NCBI GenBank assembly: GCA_902786815.1
Contig: CADADV010000015.1
Span: 1-50,088 of the forward strand
From: an uncultured Eubacteriales bacterium
GTDB taxonomy: Bacteria; Bacillota; Clostridia; Peptostreptococcales; Anaerovoracaceae
Length of the DNA: 50,088 bases
Direction: 5' to 3'
Shown one piece after another: positions 41,812-50,005 of this stretch. Every line of letters starts with the position of its first letter. The first letter of the stretch is position 1. Under the pieces are notes generated by a model that searched no databases, was not told the origin of the DNA, and was given only the letters and a program-made list of their open reading frames with translations. The position numbers and the translations under genes were made by a program.

Positions 41812-42818
41812 TGAAAGACGGCATTCTCGTATTGTACAAACCCCAGAACTGGACTTCCAGCGACTGCGTGGCTGTGTGCCGCAGGGCCCTTGGAATCAAG
41901 GGGGTTCACGGCGGCCGCAAGGTCGGACACGGCGGCACGCTGGACCCGATGGCAACAGGCGTTCTGCCTGTTTTTGTCGGTCAGGCCACCCGCATCATGG
42001 AATACATGGAACTGGACACGAAGACCTATGTCTGCTGCGCCAAACTGGGGATGACGACGGACACCCTGGATATCTGGGGTCAGGTCGTATCGGAGACCCC
42101 CTGGGAGGAGGCACGGAAGTCCTTTGGCATCGACAGATCCGCGCTTTTGGATGCGGTCGCATCCTTTGAAGGGGAAATCGAGCAGATCCCGCCCAAGTAT
42201 TCCGCTGTAAGGGTAAACGGCAAACGCCTCTATGATTACGCGTACAAAGGCAAGGAAGTCGATTTTGAGATCAAGCCGCGAAGGGCTTTTGTCGACCGCA
42301 TCTGCGTGATCGACATGGACCTCGAAACGGGCCAGTTTGCCTTTGAAATAGAGTGTTCCAAGGGAACCTACGTGCGGACCATCTGCAGCGATATCGGGGA
42401 GAAACTCGGGTGCGGCTGTGTGATGACCGCCCTGGAGCGGACCGCCGTCGGCAATATCAGCATCGAGCAGGCTGCTGTTTCCGCGGAAGACGTGAAAAAC
42501 ATGGAACTTGGACAGCTGGATGGAATGCTTTTGCCTGCTGATTACCCGCTAGTGCACTTCGGGAAGGCAGTGATGCCTGCAGCGCGCGCCGATTACTTCC
42601 GCATGGGCAACAGCATCTGGCTGAGTCAGGTGAACATCGCGGAAACGCCGGATCCGGACGTCACGGGCCTTGTAAACGCCCGGGGCAGGGATTACAGCCT
42701 GATTTACAAGGTTTATGAAGAAGAGACAGGGGAGTTTCTGGGAACGGGATTTTTGGATCAGAAAGAAGGAAGACTCAAAGCCGACAAGGTATTTGCGGCG
42801 CGCGAGCAACAGCGATAG
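41811..42818 (+). CDS. truB: tRNA pseudouridine(55) synthase TruB
   Basis: The 335-residue enzyme makes pseudouridine 55 in the tRNA T loop. It has GILVLYKPQNWTSSD at the start, HGGTLDPMATGVLPVFVGQA with the catalytic Asp45, IEQIPPKYSAVRVNGKRLYD, and FEIECSKGTYVRTICSDIG. The C-terminal part beyond residue 240 looks like a PUA-type domain, making it a little longer than the minimal family. It shares one base with nrnA. Confidence 0.95.
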   Translation: MKDGILVLYKPQNWTSSDCVAVCRRALGIKGVHGGRKVGHGGTLDPMATGVLPVFVGQATRIMEYMELDTKTYVCCAKLGMTTDTLDIWGQVVSETPWEEARKSFGIDRSALLDAVASFEGEIEQIPPKYSAVRVNGKRLYDYAYKGKEVDFEIKPRRAFVDRICVIDMDLETGQFAFEIECSKGTYVRTICSDIGEKLGCGCVMTALERTAVGNISIEQAAVSAEDVKNMELGQLDGMLLPADYPLVHFGKAVMPAARADYFRMGNSIWLSQVNIAETPDPDVTGLVNARGRDYSLIYKVYEEETGEFLGTGFLDQKEGRLKADKVFAAREQQR

Positions 42819-42864
42819 AGTAACTGCGACAGAGAATTTGCGATAGAGTTTTTTCGATTGAAGT

Positions 42865-43794
42865 ATGAAGACATTTGAAAGACTGGAAGACATTACGAAT
42901 ATAGAACCGACGGTCGTGGCGCTGGGTAATTTCGACGGCATCCACAAGGGCCATCAGGAGATCATCGGCCGCAGCGTCAAGGAGGCAGAAGCGGCCGGTC
43001 TGAAGAGCGCGGTGTTCACGTTCTCGAACCACACGAGTTCGATCCTGAAAAACGTACCGCAGGTAAAGAATATCCTCTATCCGGAAGAGAAGATGGAGAT
43101 TCTCGAGAGCATGGGCGTGGATTACGTCTTCAACATTCCGTTTACAGAAGAAATCCTCCGCATGTCGCCGGAAGAATTCATCGAGGAGATCCTTGTGAAG
43201 CGGTTCAACATCCGTGAGGCGTACTGCGGTTTCAATTACAGCTTCGGATACAAAGCGTCCGGCACGCCGGAGATTCTTATGCACGAAGGCCTCAGGCACG
43301 GATTCGGCATCCATGTGCAGGAGCCTTATATGATCGACGGGGTTGTTGTCAGCAGCACCTACATCCGCAAGCTCATCGAGGAAGGCCGCATGGAGGAATG
43401 CACCAAGTTCATGGGCAGGATGTACGCCATCAGCGGCGAGATCGTCATGGGCAACAAACTGGGGAGAACCATCGGATTCCCGACCTGCAACACTTTCGTG
43501 GACGATACGATGATCACTCCGCCCAACGGCGTCTACATCACCACCTGCACCATCGACGGAATCACCCGTCCGAGCGTCACCAACGTGGGCGTCAAGCCGA
43601 CCATCGGCACATACGAGAAGAACATCGAGACCCACATCTTCGATTTCAATGAAGATGTCTACGGCAAGAAGATCCGCGTCGACTTCATCCGCCACACCCG
43701 CGGGGAGAAGAAGTTTGACGGTTTGGACGATCTGAAGAAACAGATCGAAAGCGACTGCATCGAAGCCCGCGTCTACCACAGGCAGAACCGGTGA
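42865..43794 (+). CDS. ribF: Bifunctional riboflavin kinase / FAD synthetase
   Basis: The 309-residue enzyme converts riboflavin to FMN and FAD. The N-terminal adenylyltransferase domain has VVALGNFDGIHKGHQEII and CGFNYSFGYKASGTPEIL; the C-terminal flavokinase has GNKLGRTIGFPTCNTF and GVYITTCTIDG, and the HIFDFNEDVYGKKIRVDF segment. The ribosome site before ATG 42865 is weak. It closes the rimP operon in this window. Confidence 0.95.
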   Translation: MKTFERLEDITNIEPTVVALGNFDGIHKGHQEIIGRSVKEAEAAGLKSAVFTFSNHTSSILKNVPQVKNILYPEEKMEILESMGVDYVFNIPFTEEILRMSPEEFIEEILVKRFNIREAYCGFNYSFGYKASGTPEILMHEGLRHGFGIHVQEPYMIDGVVVSSTYIRKLIEEGRMEECTKFMGRMYAISGEIVMGNKLGRTIGFPTCNTFVDDTMITPPNGVYITTCTIDGITRPSVTNVGVKPTIGTYEKNIETHIFDFNEDVYGKKIRVDFIRHTRGEKKFDGLDDLKKQIESDCIEARVYHRQNR

Positions 43795-43850
43795 TGCAGG
43801 CCGGCTGGCCGGACCGGCTGCCGATTGGAGTACCAACCGGCAAAAACCAT

Positions 43851-43879
43851 TTGCTTAAATCACCGGATGGTGTTACAAT
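43851..43879 (+). promoter_or_regulatory. Promoter of the first tRNA-Pro
   Basis: TTGCTT (43851-43856) and TACAAT (43874-43879) are spaced 17 bp. The GTGTTACAAT context is repeated before the second tRNA-Pro copy. Confidence 0.75.
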
Positions 43880-43912
43880 ACAACACGCACGGGTCGTTCA
43901 AGACCCACTTAT

Positions 43913-43989
<77 letters not shown>

Positions 43990-43997
43990 ATTAGAAA

Positions 43998-44034
43998 CGC
44001 CGGGATCCTCATCATTGAGGGCCCCGGCGCTTTT
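43998..44034 (+). terminator. Terminator of tRNA-Pro copy 1
   Basis: CGCCGGG (43998-44004) pairs with CCCGGCG (44023-44029), with an inner CCTC/GAGG helix, followed by CTTTTG. Confidence 0.8.
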
Positions 44035-44464
44035 GTTTGCGCTTATGTGCGGCGAACTTCGGAATGTACAAGTTATTACCCGTTAAAAGCACAAAAACTA
44101 CGACTTTTTCTTTTACATAAAGAATATAAGGCCCACAGCAAAAGCCGGGAGGCGGCAAATCGTAGTTCCATAATCGATTCGCAACAAAAACTACGATTCC
44201 GTTCTTCTGTTATGACTTCAAGCTTGTCCTGATTCTGCTATGAACGTGGCAACATAGAAAAAGTCGTAAATATTACCTCTTTTCGATGGAAAAACTACGA
44301 CAGTCCGTTTTTTGCCACGAAGGCATCCATGCCGCGCTTGATAGAAACCGCCGAAACCCATATAATGAACCTATCGTAGACGATCTCATAGCAGATGATC
44401 GCAAGGCGGGTAGACCGCACCGCACCACCGGATAATCACCACCGCATATCCAAGGAGAGAAATC
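44035..44464. repeat. Intergenic region with ACTACGA repeat cluster
   Basis: The 430-bp gene-free region holds AAAACTACGA at about 44093, 44187 and 44292. An inverted TCGTAGTT lies at 44160-44167, pairing with the second copy as a 10-bp stem with a 19-base loop, and a related AAAAAGTCGTAAAT lies at about 44258. A 61-codon frame at 44047-44232 has no ribosome site and looks spurious. GGAGAG at about 44454 serves the next gene. Confidence 0.5.
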
Positions 44465-45187
44465 ATGAAGAAGAAACTCATCCCACTGCTGACTATCATA
44501 CTGTGCCTCGCCTTTGGCACGTTCACAGGCTGCGGCGACAAGGCGGAGGAGGATGTGGTGCTGAATCCGGATGCGGACGCAGAGAATCTGACGGACACGG
44601 ACTGGGCGAAGGATATATGGAACAGCGCCATCCAGGGTCTGGTCGATAAGGGATACGCCAAGCGGAGCGAGGAAGAGGGGATCCTTCTCCAGTGCATGGA
44701 TAGCGGCATGATTGACCTGAGTCCCGAGGGCAGATCCCTGGCTTCGGAAGACTTCAAGATCGACGGAAAGGTGATTTGGGGCTCGGCTCACGCGGACCGA
44801 ACGGAAAATGCAAGTCTGTCTATCGACACGTATTCCCCTGGCAGCGAGGAAGAGGTGGACCAGGATATTCCGCACTATGCATCTCCCTATGCAGTGGCGC
44901 CGACCAAAGCGGAAGCTTTTGCAAAAAGCAGAGGACGCTGCAAGTATCTGATGCTGGTCACCGGACTTTGCTATCACATCGCGAAGGATTACTACTTCGG
45001 CCCCGTTGACCGCAAGGACGTGTCGACCCATGTCTTTGTTATCGACGCAGTCAACAAGGAGGTCGTCTACATCAATCATATCAACAGCAATGTCCCCGGC
45101 ATGTCCACGACTGACCCGGTGGGCATTACCTACGATGAAGCCGCCCGCGGGGTGATGAATAGACTGGTACAGGAGGCGTATCAATAA
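44465..45187 (+). CDS. Lipoprotein of unknown function
   Basis: The 240-residue protein has a lipoprotein signal ending FGTFTGC with Cys23, then an acidic stretch and a globular domain without recognisable motifs. Visible elements include DWAKDIWNSAIQGLVDKGY near the start, AFAKSRGRCKYLMLVTGLCY in the middle, and HVFVIDAVNKEVVYINHINS near the end. GGAGAG precedes the ATG. It is followed 22 bp later by a VOC gene, and the pair is bracketed by the two tRNA-Pro genes. I do not recognise the family. Confidence 0.7.
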   Translation: MKKKLIPLLTIILCLAFGTFTGCGDKAEEDVVLNPDADAENLTDTDWAKDIWNSAIQGLVDKGYAKRSEEEGILLQCMDSGMIDLSPEGRSLASEDFKIDGKVIWGSAHADRTENASLSIDTYSPGSEEEVDQDIPHYASPYAVAPTKAEAFAKSRGRCKYLMLVTGLCYHIAKDYYFGPVDRKDVSTHVFVIDAVNKEVVYINHINSNVPGMSTTDPVGITYDEAARGVMNRLVQEAYQ

Positions 45188-45209
45188 CCATGAAACAGGA
45201 GGAACCACT

Positions 45210-45557
45210 ATGAAAATGCTGCATGTAACGATTCAGACGAACAAGTTTGAAGAAGAGATGGATTTCTATGAAAAAGAGGTCGGGTTGACCTTGCAGCGCG
45301 ATCTGCGGCCGGCAAAGGATCTGGTCTTTTTCGCGAATGCGGAGGGGGAGACGTGCGTGGAGATCATCAAGGTCCCCGATGCGGACAACGCCGGCAATCC
45401 GTACCTTTCGATTGGCTTCAAGGCGGAGGATGTGGAGCAAAAGCGTGAACGCCTGATGGAAGCGGGCTATGAGGTCACGCCGATGATCTCACCTATGCCG
45501 GACGTGAAGTTTTTCTTCGCGACCGATCCGGCCGGCGTCAAAGTGCAGTTTATGTAG
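45210..45557 (+). CDS. VOC-family protein (glyoxalase/bleomycin-resistance fold)
   Basis: The 115-residue protein has LHVTIQTNKFEEEMDFYEKE followed by VGLTLQRDL, then YLSIGFKAEDVEQKRERLME and KFFFATDPAGVKVQF, the paired beta-alpha-beta-beta-beta modules of the VOC superfamily. Metal ligands (His4 or His5 region, a central Glu) are plausible, but the terminal Glu of glyoxalase I is replaced by KVQF, so the function is open. ACAGGAGG precedes the start. It shares little sequence with the VOC protein at 8880. Confidence 0.75.
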   Translation: MKMLHVTIQTNKFEEEMDFYEKEVGLTLQRDLRPAKDLVFFANAEGETCVEIIKVPDADNAGNPYLSIGFKAEDVEQKRERLMEAGYEVTPMISPMPDVKFFFATDPAGVKVQFM

Positions 45558-45620
45558 GCGATTTGGATTGCGTTCAGACAGCCTTTTGACTGCCTTTGGA
45601 CTCCAAATTAAAAAAAGTAT

Positions 45621-45649
45621 TTGCGTTCATCTCCATTCAGTGTTACAAT
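45621..45649 (+). promoter_or_regulatory. Promoter of the second tRNA-Pro
   Basis: TTGCGT (45621-45626) and TACAAT (45644-45649) are spaced 17 bp, in the same GTGTTACAAT context as copy 1. Confidence 0.7.
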
Positions 45650-45682
45650 GCTTTTCGCACGGGTCTTTAAGGGCCCGGGTAT

Positions 45683-45759
<77 letters not shown>

Positions 45760-45766
45760 ATCAATA

Positions 45767-45803
45767 AACGCCGGGATCCCGCATAGAGGTCCCGGCGTTT
45801 TGT
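45767..45803 (+). terminator. Terminator of tRNA-Pro copy 2
   Basis: A perfect 10-bp stem, AACGCCGGGA (45767-45776) with TCCCGGCGTT (45790-45799), is followed by TTGT. Confidence 0.8.
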
Positions 45804-45848
45804 CATCGCCGATGAGAGCACAAGAGGTTGCACGTAAGAGGTCACATA

Positions 45849-46529
45849 ATGGAACAGATCTTACTGACAAAATCCAACGGACAGGAAGTTCCCTGCATCG
45901 CCGAGTTCCCGCAGAATCTGCGCAAGCTGGTTCTCGTGATCCACGGTTATGACAGCAGCAAGGAGAGCGAGAACGCCGCCAATCTCATGCGGATGCTCCC
46001 GGGGAAGGGTTTCGGCGTGATCGCCTACGACCAGCCGAATCATGGAAGCGCCCAGGCTGCGGCAGAGGAACTGACCATCGAGAACTGTCTGGACAGCCTC
46101 GCATGTGTAGAGAATTACTTGGCGGACCGCTTTCCGGGCGTTGAGATCTGCTACTTCGGATCAAGCTTCGGCGCCTATATCCTCGGCATCTACCTGATCC
46201 GCAGAGCGCACCGCGGCCATAAAGCCTTCATGCGCTGCGCGGCGGTGAACTTCCCGCAGCTTGAGATCGACGAACGTGCAAAAGCCCTCGAGCCGGTTGA
46301 CCTGTTCAGATTATTCGAACAGAGCAGACCCGAAGATGTACAATTTGCCTTTGCGCATGGGGAGTGCGACAGTTCCGTACCCGTCAGCGCAGCGGTAGAT
46401 TTTGCAGAACGGTTCGGGTACCCGCTGACCATCTTCCCGGGAGAGGAGCACCCGATCTGCACCGACCCCGCATCACCGATCCGCGTTGCGCAGCTCGCCG
46501 CAGAGCTGTTTGACAGCGACAGTCACTAA
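45849..46529 (+). CDS. Alpha/beta hydrolase
   Basis: The 226-residue protein has LVLVIHGYDSSKES (oxyanion region), GFGVIAYDQPNHGSAQAA, the nucleophile elbow CYFGSSFGAYILG with Ser near 104, an Asp-containing strand (HGECDSSVPVSAAV) and the catalytic His in GEEHPIC. The triad order Ser-Asp-His is complete. The substrate is unknown; it could be an esterase or peptidase. The start at 45849 follows AAGAGGT; the frame opens further upstream over the tRNA terminator by chance. Confidence 0.82.
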   Translation: MEQILLTKSNGQEVPCIAEFPQNLRKLVLVIHGYDSSKESENAANLMRMLPGKGFGVIAYDQPNHGSAQAAAEELTIENCLDSLACVENYLADRFPGVEICYFGSSFGAYILGIYLIRRAHRGHKAFMRCAAVNFPQLEIDERAKALEPVDLFRLFEQSRPEDVQFAFAHGECDSSVPVSAAVDFAERFGYPLTIFPGEEHPICTDPASPIRVAQLAAELFDSDSH

Positions 46530-46537
46530 AAAAACTT

Positions 46538-46566
46538 TTGATATTGCAGGCGAAATAGGGTAGAAT
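46538..46566 (+). promoter_or_regulatory. tRNA-Gly promoter
   Basis: TTGATA (46538-46543) and TAGAAT (46561-46566) are spaced 17 bp, just after the hydrolase stop. Confidence 0.7.
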
Positions 46567-46606
46567 AGTCCCTGCAGGAAAAGCGCAGAACGCGCCGACA
46601 TAACCC

Positions 46607-46680
46607 GCGGATGTAGTTTAGTGGTAAAATATCAGCTTCCCAAGCTGAGGTTGGGGGTTCGATTCCCCTCATCCGCTCCA
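46607..46680 (+). tRNA. tRNA-Gly (anticodon CCC)
   Basis: The 74-nt cloverleaf has acceptor GCGGATG paired with CATCCGC, D arm AGTTTAGTGGTAAAAT, anticodon stem TCAGC/GCTGA with loop TTCCCAA, a T arm with loop TTCGATT, and encoded CCA. The anticodon CCC reads GGG. Confidence 0.93.
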
Positions 46681-46681
46681 T

Positions 46682-46715
46682 GAACGAAAAGAGGCCATCG
46701 GCCTCTTTTTCGTTC
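46682..46715 (+). terminator. Terminator of tRNA-Gly
   Basis: GAGGCC-ATC-GGCCTC followed by TTTTT forms a compact intrinsic terminator. Flanking GAACGAAAA and TTTTCGTTC can extend the stem, with one bulged T. Confidence 0.85.
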
Positions 46716-46839
46716 GTACAGCGAAGGGAATCGAACCCGAACGGGCCGCGCTGATTTTGTAATGGATTTTGCTTTAGCACGGTAATATAATATAAATAAG
46801 GAGTTGCAGGCAAATAAGGAGTTGCACGGGGAGGATCTC

Positions 46840-49773
46840 ATGATGATGAAAAAAAGAATCATACCGATATTCGTAACAGTGCTGATGGTGTTCACCATGA
46901 TGCCAATGACGGCAGGGATTGTATATGCGGAGGGAGCCTCTATCTTACACGAAGGATTCTACTACCAGCTTGAAAATGCAAACAATATTGACAGGACGAC
47001 GGGGGAACGAACAATTCACACGGACATTCGTGGTGATCTGGTTAAGAAAACCGGGAAGCCTTCCATCGAGCTTGTGGATTTCCGCGATACTCCTGTTTCC
47101 CATACGCATCAGGGGACTGAATCGGAGCAGGAAATAAACTTCCAGCCATGGAGCGACACCAACAGTCTGCCTGATACTGCGGGCGACTACTGTCTGACGC
47201 AGGATGTGACGTTATCCGACGCATGGATTGCTCCTGGCGGCACGACCAGACTTTGTCTGAACGGGCACAGTATTATACGTTCAGGGAACGGTTCAAACGA
47301 AAGTGATCCCGCTGTAATAAGCGTAGAGCAAGGGGCAACACTTTGCTTGTATGACTGCGGAACAAACGAGCATACATTTTCCATCGCGGAGAACAACCCC
47401 GCAATAGTGGATCCTTCTTCCGGAACTGCGACAGGAACCTTCACCGGAGGCTATATTACCAGCAAAGACGCGAATATAAGTGGCGTTCGGGTAGAGGGAA
47501 CCTTCGAAATGAATGGCGGCACAATTATTGGAAATAAAAACAGCGGAGTAAGAGTCCATAATAGCGGTCGGTTTAATCTGCACAGCGGAAATATCATTGG
47601 AAATACTGCTGATATTGGTGGCGGAGTTAGGTTGATCGGCGGATCGTCCACACACACCGCATTTGATATGACCGGAGGAAAGATCAGCTATAATACCGCC
47701 AACGGTGTCAGTAATACTGCTCATGGCGGCGGAGTGTTTATGCAGCGTGCAGATTTCTCCATGAGCGGAGGGAGCGTTACTAATAATAGCGTGATCAATG
47801 AAAAAGGCGCTATATGCGGAGGCGGTGTTTGTTCGCTCGATGATGTAGATACAGATCGCAATGTGATTAGTATAGGCAACAATCCAGTCATCAAAGACAA
47901 TACTGTGGTCGGAACCAATGGAACTGCACCGTCAAATTTATCTCTGCTGCAGAATAGCAATATAACCAGTGATTTTACCAATAAGATCAATATCCTTTCT
48001 ACGAATGGAGGGCTGAGTGGTACTATTGGTGTCACATATGGATCGACAGATGGAAAAGGTGTGTTCACTACCCACATGGGCGGTTACCTCGCAGCGGATA
48101 AACTTGCAGAAGATATCTTTTTCAGTGATAATGAAGAACTCGGCGTAATAGGTTTAAAACATGATGGTCACTTTGTAGCGGAGCTGGTAGATAAAACGGC
48201 AGCTCCTAACTTCAGTCCTGCCGGAGGGAAGTATAATGCGGCGCAGAATGTTACGTTAAACTGTGCGACAGAAGGCGCAAAAATCTACTATACGACAGAT
48301 GGCACAGAGCCGAGTAGATTCAGCACTGTGTATAGCACCCCGATTGTTGTTTCCTCAACGACCACGATCAAGGCGATTGCCGGAAAGGGAGGTATGTTGC
48401 TTAGTGATGTTGCCGACGCCACATACAAGTTCCCATATCGGGTCGTCTTTGACCCGGGTGACGGCGGCTCCGGTGACATGAATCCGCAAGAAGTTTATGA
48501 TGGTGATATGTTCACTTTCCCGGGATGTGGCTTTACCGCAACGGAGGGTAAGACTTTTGATTACTGGGAGATGAGCGGCGTTGACGGAGTATTCGATCCC
48601 AAGGATGAAGTTAAAATAACCAGCAATTGCTTGGCAACAGGAGGTGTCATTACTGTTACAGCGCATTGGAAAGACAACGCGATCATAACAAATGCCCCCA
48701 CAGCAAATAATCTGACTTATAACGGGGCAGATCAGCAGCTGGTCAGCGAAGGGACGGCGCAAGGCGGTGTCATGTACTATGCGATTGGTAATGATAACAC
48801 TACCGCGCCGACTTCCGGCTGGAGCGAGAGTATTCCCCGGAAGACCAAGGCCGACATTTATTATGTCTGGTACAAAGCAGTCGGTGATAGTTCCCACAGT
48901 AATAGTGATGCTAAATGCTGCAAAACAGAGATCAAAAGAGCATCCATCACGATCAGTGCGGACAGCAAAAGCAGCAAATACGGCGCTGACCTGAAGAAAC
49001 TGACCTACAAGGTCAGCGGCGCCTATGTCAAAGGCGACGGCCTTGGCGTCAAACTGAGCACCGCCGCGAAGAAGAACAACCCCGGGACCTATAAGATCAA
49101 AGTGAGCTGGAACGATAACCCGAACTACAAAGCCACGCTGAAGGAAGGCAAGTATACAGTAGGAAAGAAACCGGCCATCAATAAGGCTGCAGCTAAGGTC
49201 ACCCTCGACGCAGGCGTTATTGCAAAATCCTCCGGAAGCAAAGTCACCGCATCCTGGGGAGCCGTCAAGGGCGCGAGCAGCTACGTAATCTATGCCAATT
49301 ACTGCGACCAGAAGAAGTGTAAGAAGATCAGGACCGTCAGCGGCAAGACGACTTCCATCGACATCACGAAGCTGAACGGCAAGAAGTTCAACCCGAAGAA
49401 GAACCTGAAGTTCTACGTCGTGGCGTACCAGAAAGTGAACGGAAAGAAGGTGAAACTGGCCAGAAGCATAATGGCCCATGCGCCGGGCAGCAAGAACTCC
49501 AAGCGCACGAACGTCACAGGGGTCAAGGTCAAGAAGGCATCCTTCACTCTGAAGAAGGGCAAGACCGTCAAGATCAAGGCCAAGCTCATTCTCCAGGAGA
49601 AGAGCAAGAAGCCGCTGAAGCACGAAGCGAAGTTCCGCTATGCTTCGAGCAATAAGAAGGTCGCCAAAGTCAGCAAGAAGGGCAAGATCACAGCCGTCGG
49701 CAAAGGCAAATGCACCGTTTACGTCTACGCCGTAAGCGGAGTATCGAAGAAAATCAAAGTGACGATACGATAA
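46840..49773 (+). CDS. Large secreted multidomain surface protein
   Basis: The 977-residue protein begins at ATG 46840, after GGGGAGG. It has a Sec signal peptide (IFVTVLMVFTMMPMTAGIVY-A). About 100-400 form a beta-helix-like region with short repeats (GGTIIGNKNSGVRVHNSG and similar). Next is a chitobiase C-terminal-like module (ATEGAKIYYTTDGTEPS), an InlB B-repeat-like module (YRVVFDPGDGGSGDMNPQEV), an MBG-like module (NLTYNGADQQLVSEG, then KYGADLKKLTYKVSGAY), a fibronectin-like segment, and a Lys-rich bacterial Ig-like domain at the end (VAKVSKKGKITAVGKG). No LPXTG or membrane anchor is present, so it is probably released or held by charge. It looks like an adhesin. Confidence 0.82.
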   Translation: MMMKKRIIPIFVTVLMVFTMMPMTAGIVYAEGASILHEGFYYQLENANNIDRTTGERTIHTDIRGDLVKKTGKPSIELVDFRDTPVSHTHQGTESEQEINFQPWSDTNSLPDTAGDYCLTQDVTLSDAWIAPGGTTRLCLNGHSIIRSGNGSNESDPAVISVEQGATLCLYDCGTNEHTFSIAENNPAIVDPSSGTATGTFTGGYITSKDANISGVRVEGTFEMNGGTIIGNKNSGVRVHNSGRFNLHSGNIIGNTADIGGGVRLIGGSSTHTAFDMTGGKISYNTANGVSNTAHGGGVFMQRADFSMSGGSVTNNSVINEKGAICGGGVCSLDDVDTDRNVISIGNNPVIKDNTVVGTNGTAPSNLSLLQNSNITSDFTNKINILSTNGGLSGTIGVTYGSTDGKGVFTTHMGGYLAADKLAEDIFFSDNEELGVIGLKHDGHFVAELVDKTAAPNFSPAGGKYNAAQNVTLNCATEGAKIYYTTDGTEPSRFSTVYSTPIVVSSTTTIKAIAGKGGMLLSDVADATYKFPYRVVFDPGDGGSGDMNPQEVYDGDMFTFPGCGFTATEGKTFDYWEMSGVDGVFDPKDEVKITSNCLATGGVITVTAHWKDNAIITNAPTANNLTYNGADQQLVSEGTAQGGVMYYAIGNDNTTAPTSGWSESIPRKTKADIYYVWYKAVGDSSHSNSDAKCCKTEIKRASITISADSKSSKYGADLKKLTYKVSGAYVKGDGLGVKLSTAAKKNNPGTYKIKVSWNDNPNYKATLKEGKYTVGKKPAINKAAAKVTLDAGVIAKSSGSKVTASWGAVKGASSYVIYANYCDQKKCKKIRTVSGKTTSIDITKLNGKKFNPKKNLKFYVVAYQKVNGKKVKLARSIMAHAPGSKNSKRTNVTGVKVKKASFTLKKGKTVKIKAKLILQEKSKKPLKHEAKFRYASSNKKVAKVSKKGKITAVGKGKCTVYVYAVSGVSKKIKVTIR

Positions 49774-49794
49774 GAGACGTTCCTTTCCAAGGAG

Positions 49795-49827
49795 AACAGA
49801 CCCTGTTATGGGTCTGTTTCTGTTTTA
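49795..49827 (+). terminator. Terminator of the surface-protein gene
   Basis: A perfect 9-bp stem, AACAGACCC (49795-49803) with GGGTCTGTT (49810-49818), is followed by TCTGTTTTA. Confidence 0.85.
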
Positions 49828-49848
49828 TCATAAAACAGCAGAGAAAAC

Positions 49849-49871
49849 TCCCGCTTCTTAAGCGGCGGGAT
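49849..49871. repeat. Hairpin resembling an IS200/IS605 end
   Basis: TCCCGCTTCTTAAGCGGCGGGA can fold through CCGCTT/AAGCGG. CCCGC...GCGGG hairpins followed by ATGAATC are common at the subterminal ends of IS200/IS605 elements. Its position 135 bp ahead of a tnpB start would suit the left end, but the true boundary cannot be fixed here. Confidence 0.4.
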
Positions 49872-49932
49872 GAATCTGCTGCAGCGGCATGAAAAAGAAA
49901 TCATAAGGGACGGAGAAAAAACGGAACAGCCG

Positions 49933-49988
49933 TAGACTTTCCGGCTCTCCTGTGGTATGATACCCACAGAGATTAGAACGTTTGTTCT
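49933..49988 (+). promoter_or_regulatory. tnpB promoter with a LexA-like box
   Basis: TAGACT (49933-49938) and TATGAT (49956-49961) are spaced 17 bp. Downstream, GAAC-GTTT-GTTC at 49976-49987, extended to AGAAC...GTTCT, fits the Bacillota LexA consensus GAAC-N4-GTTC. It lies between the promoter and the AAAAGGGG ribosome site, where a bound repressor would block transcription. Confidence 0.5.
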
Positions 49989-50005
49989 TAAAAGGGGTGC
50001 CTATC

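Noticed and set aside
46526-46813. Minus-strand frame with GIEPPTSAWEADILPLNYI
   Set aside because: It is the antisense of tRNA-Gly(CCC), a classic spurious translation; the tRNA and its terminator explain the sequence.
48355-49623. 422-codon antisense frame in the surface-protein gene
   Set aside because: The plus strand encodes recognisable surface modules with signal peptide and ribosome site; the antisense frame has neither.
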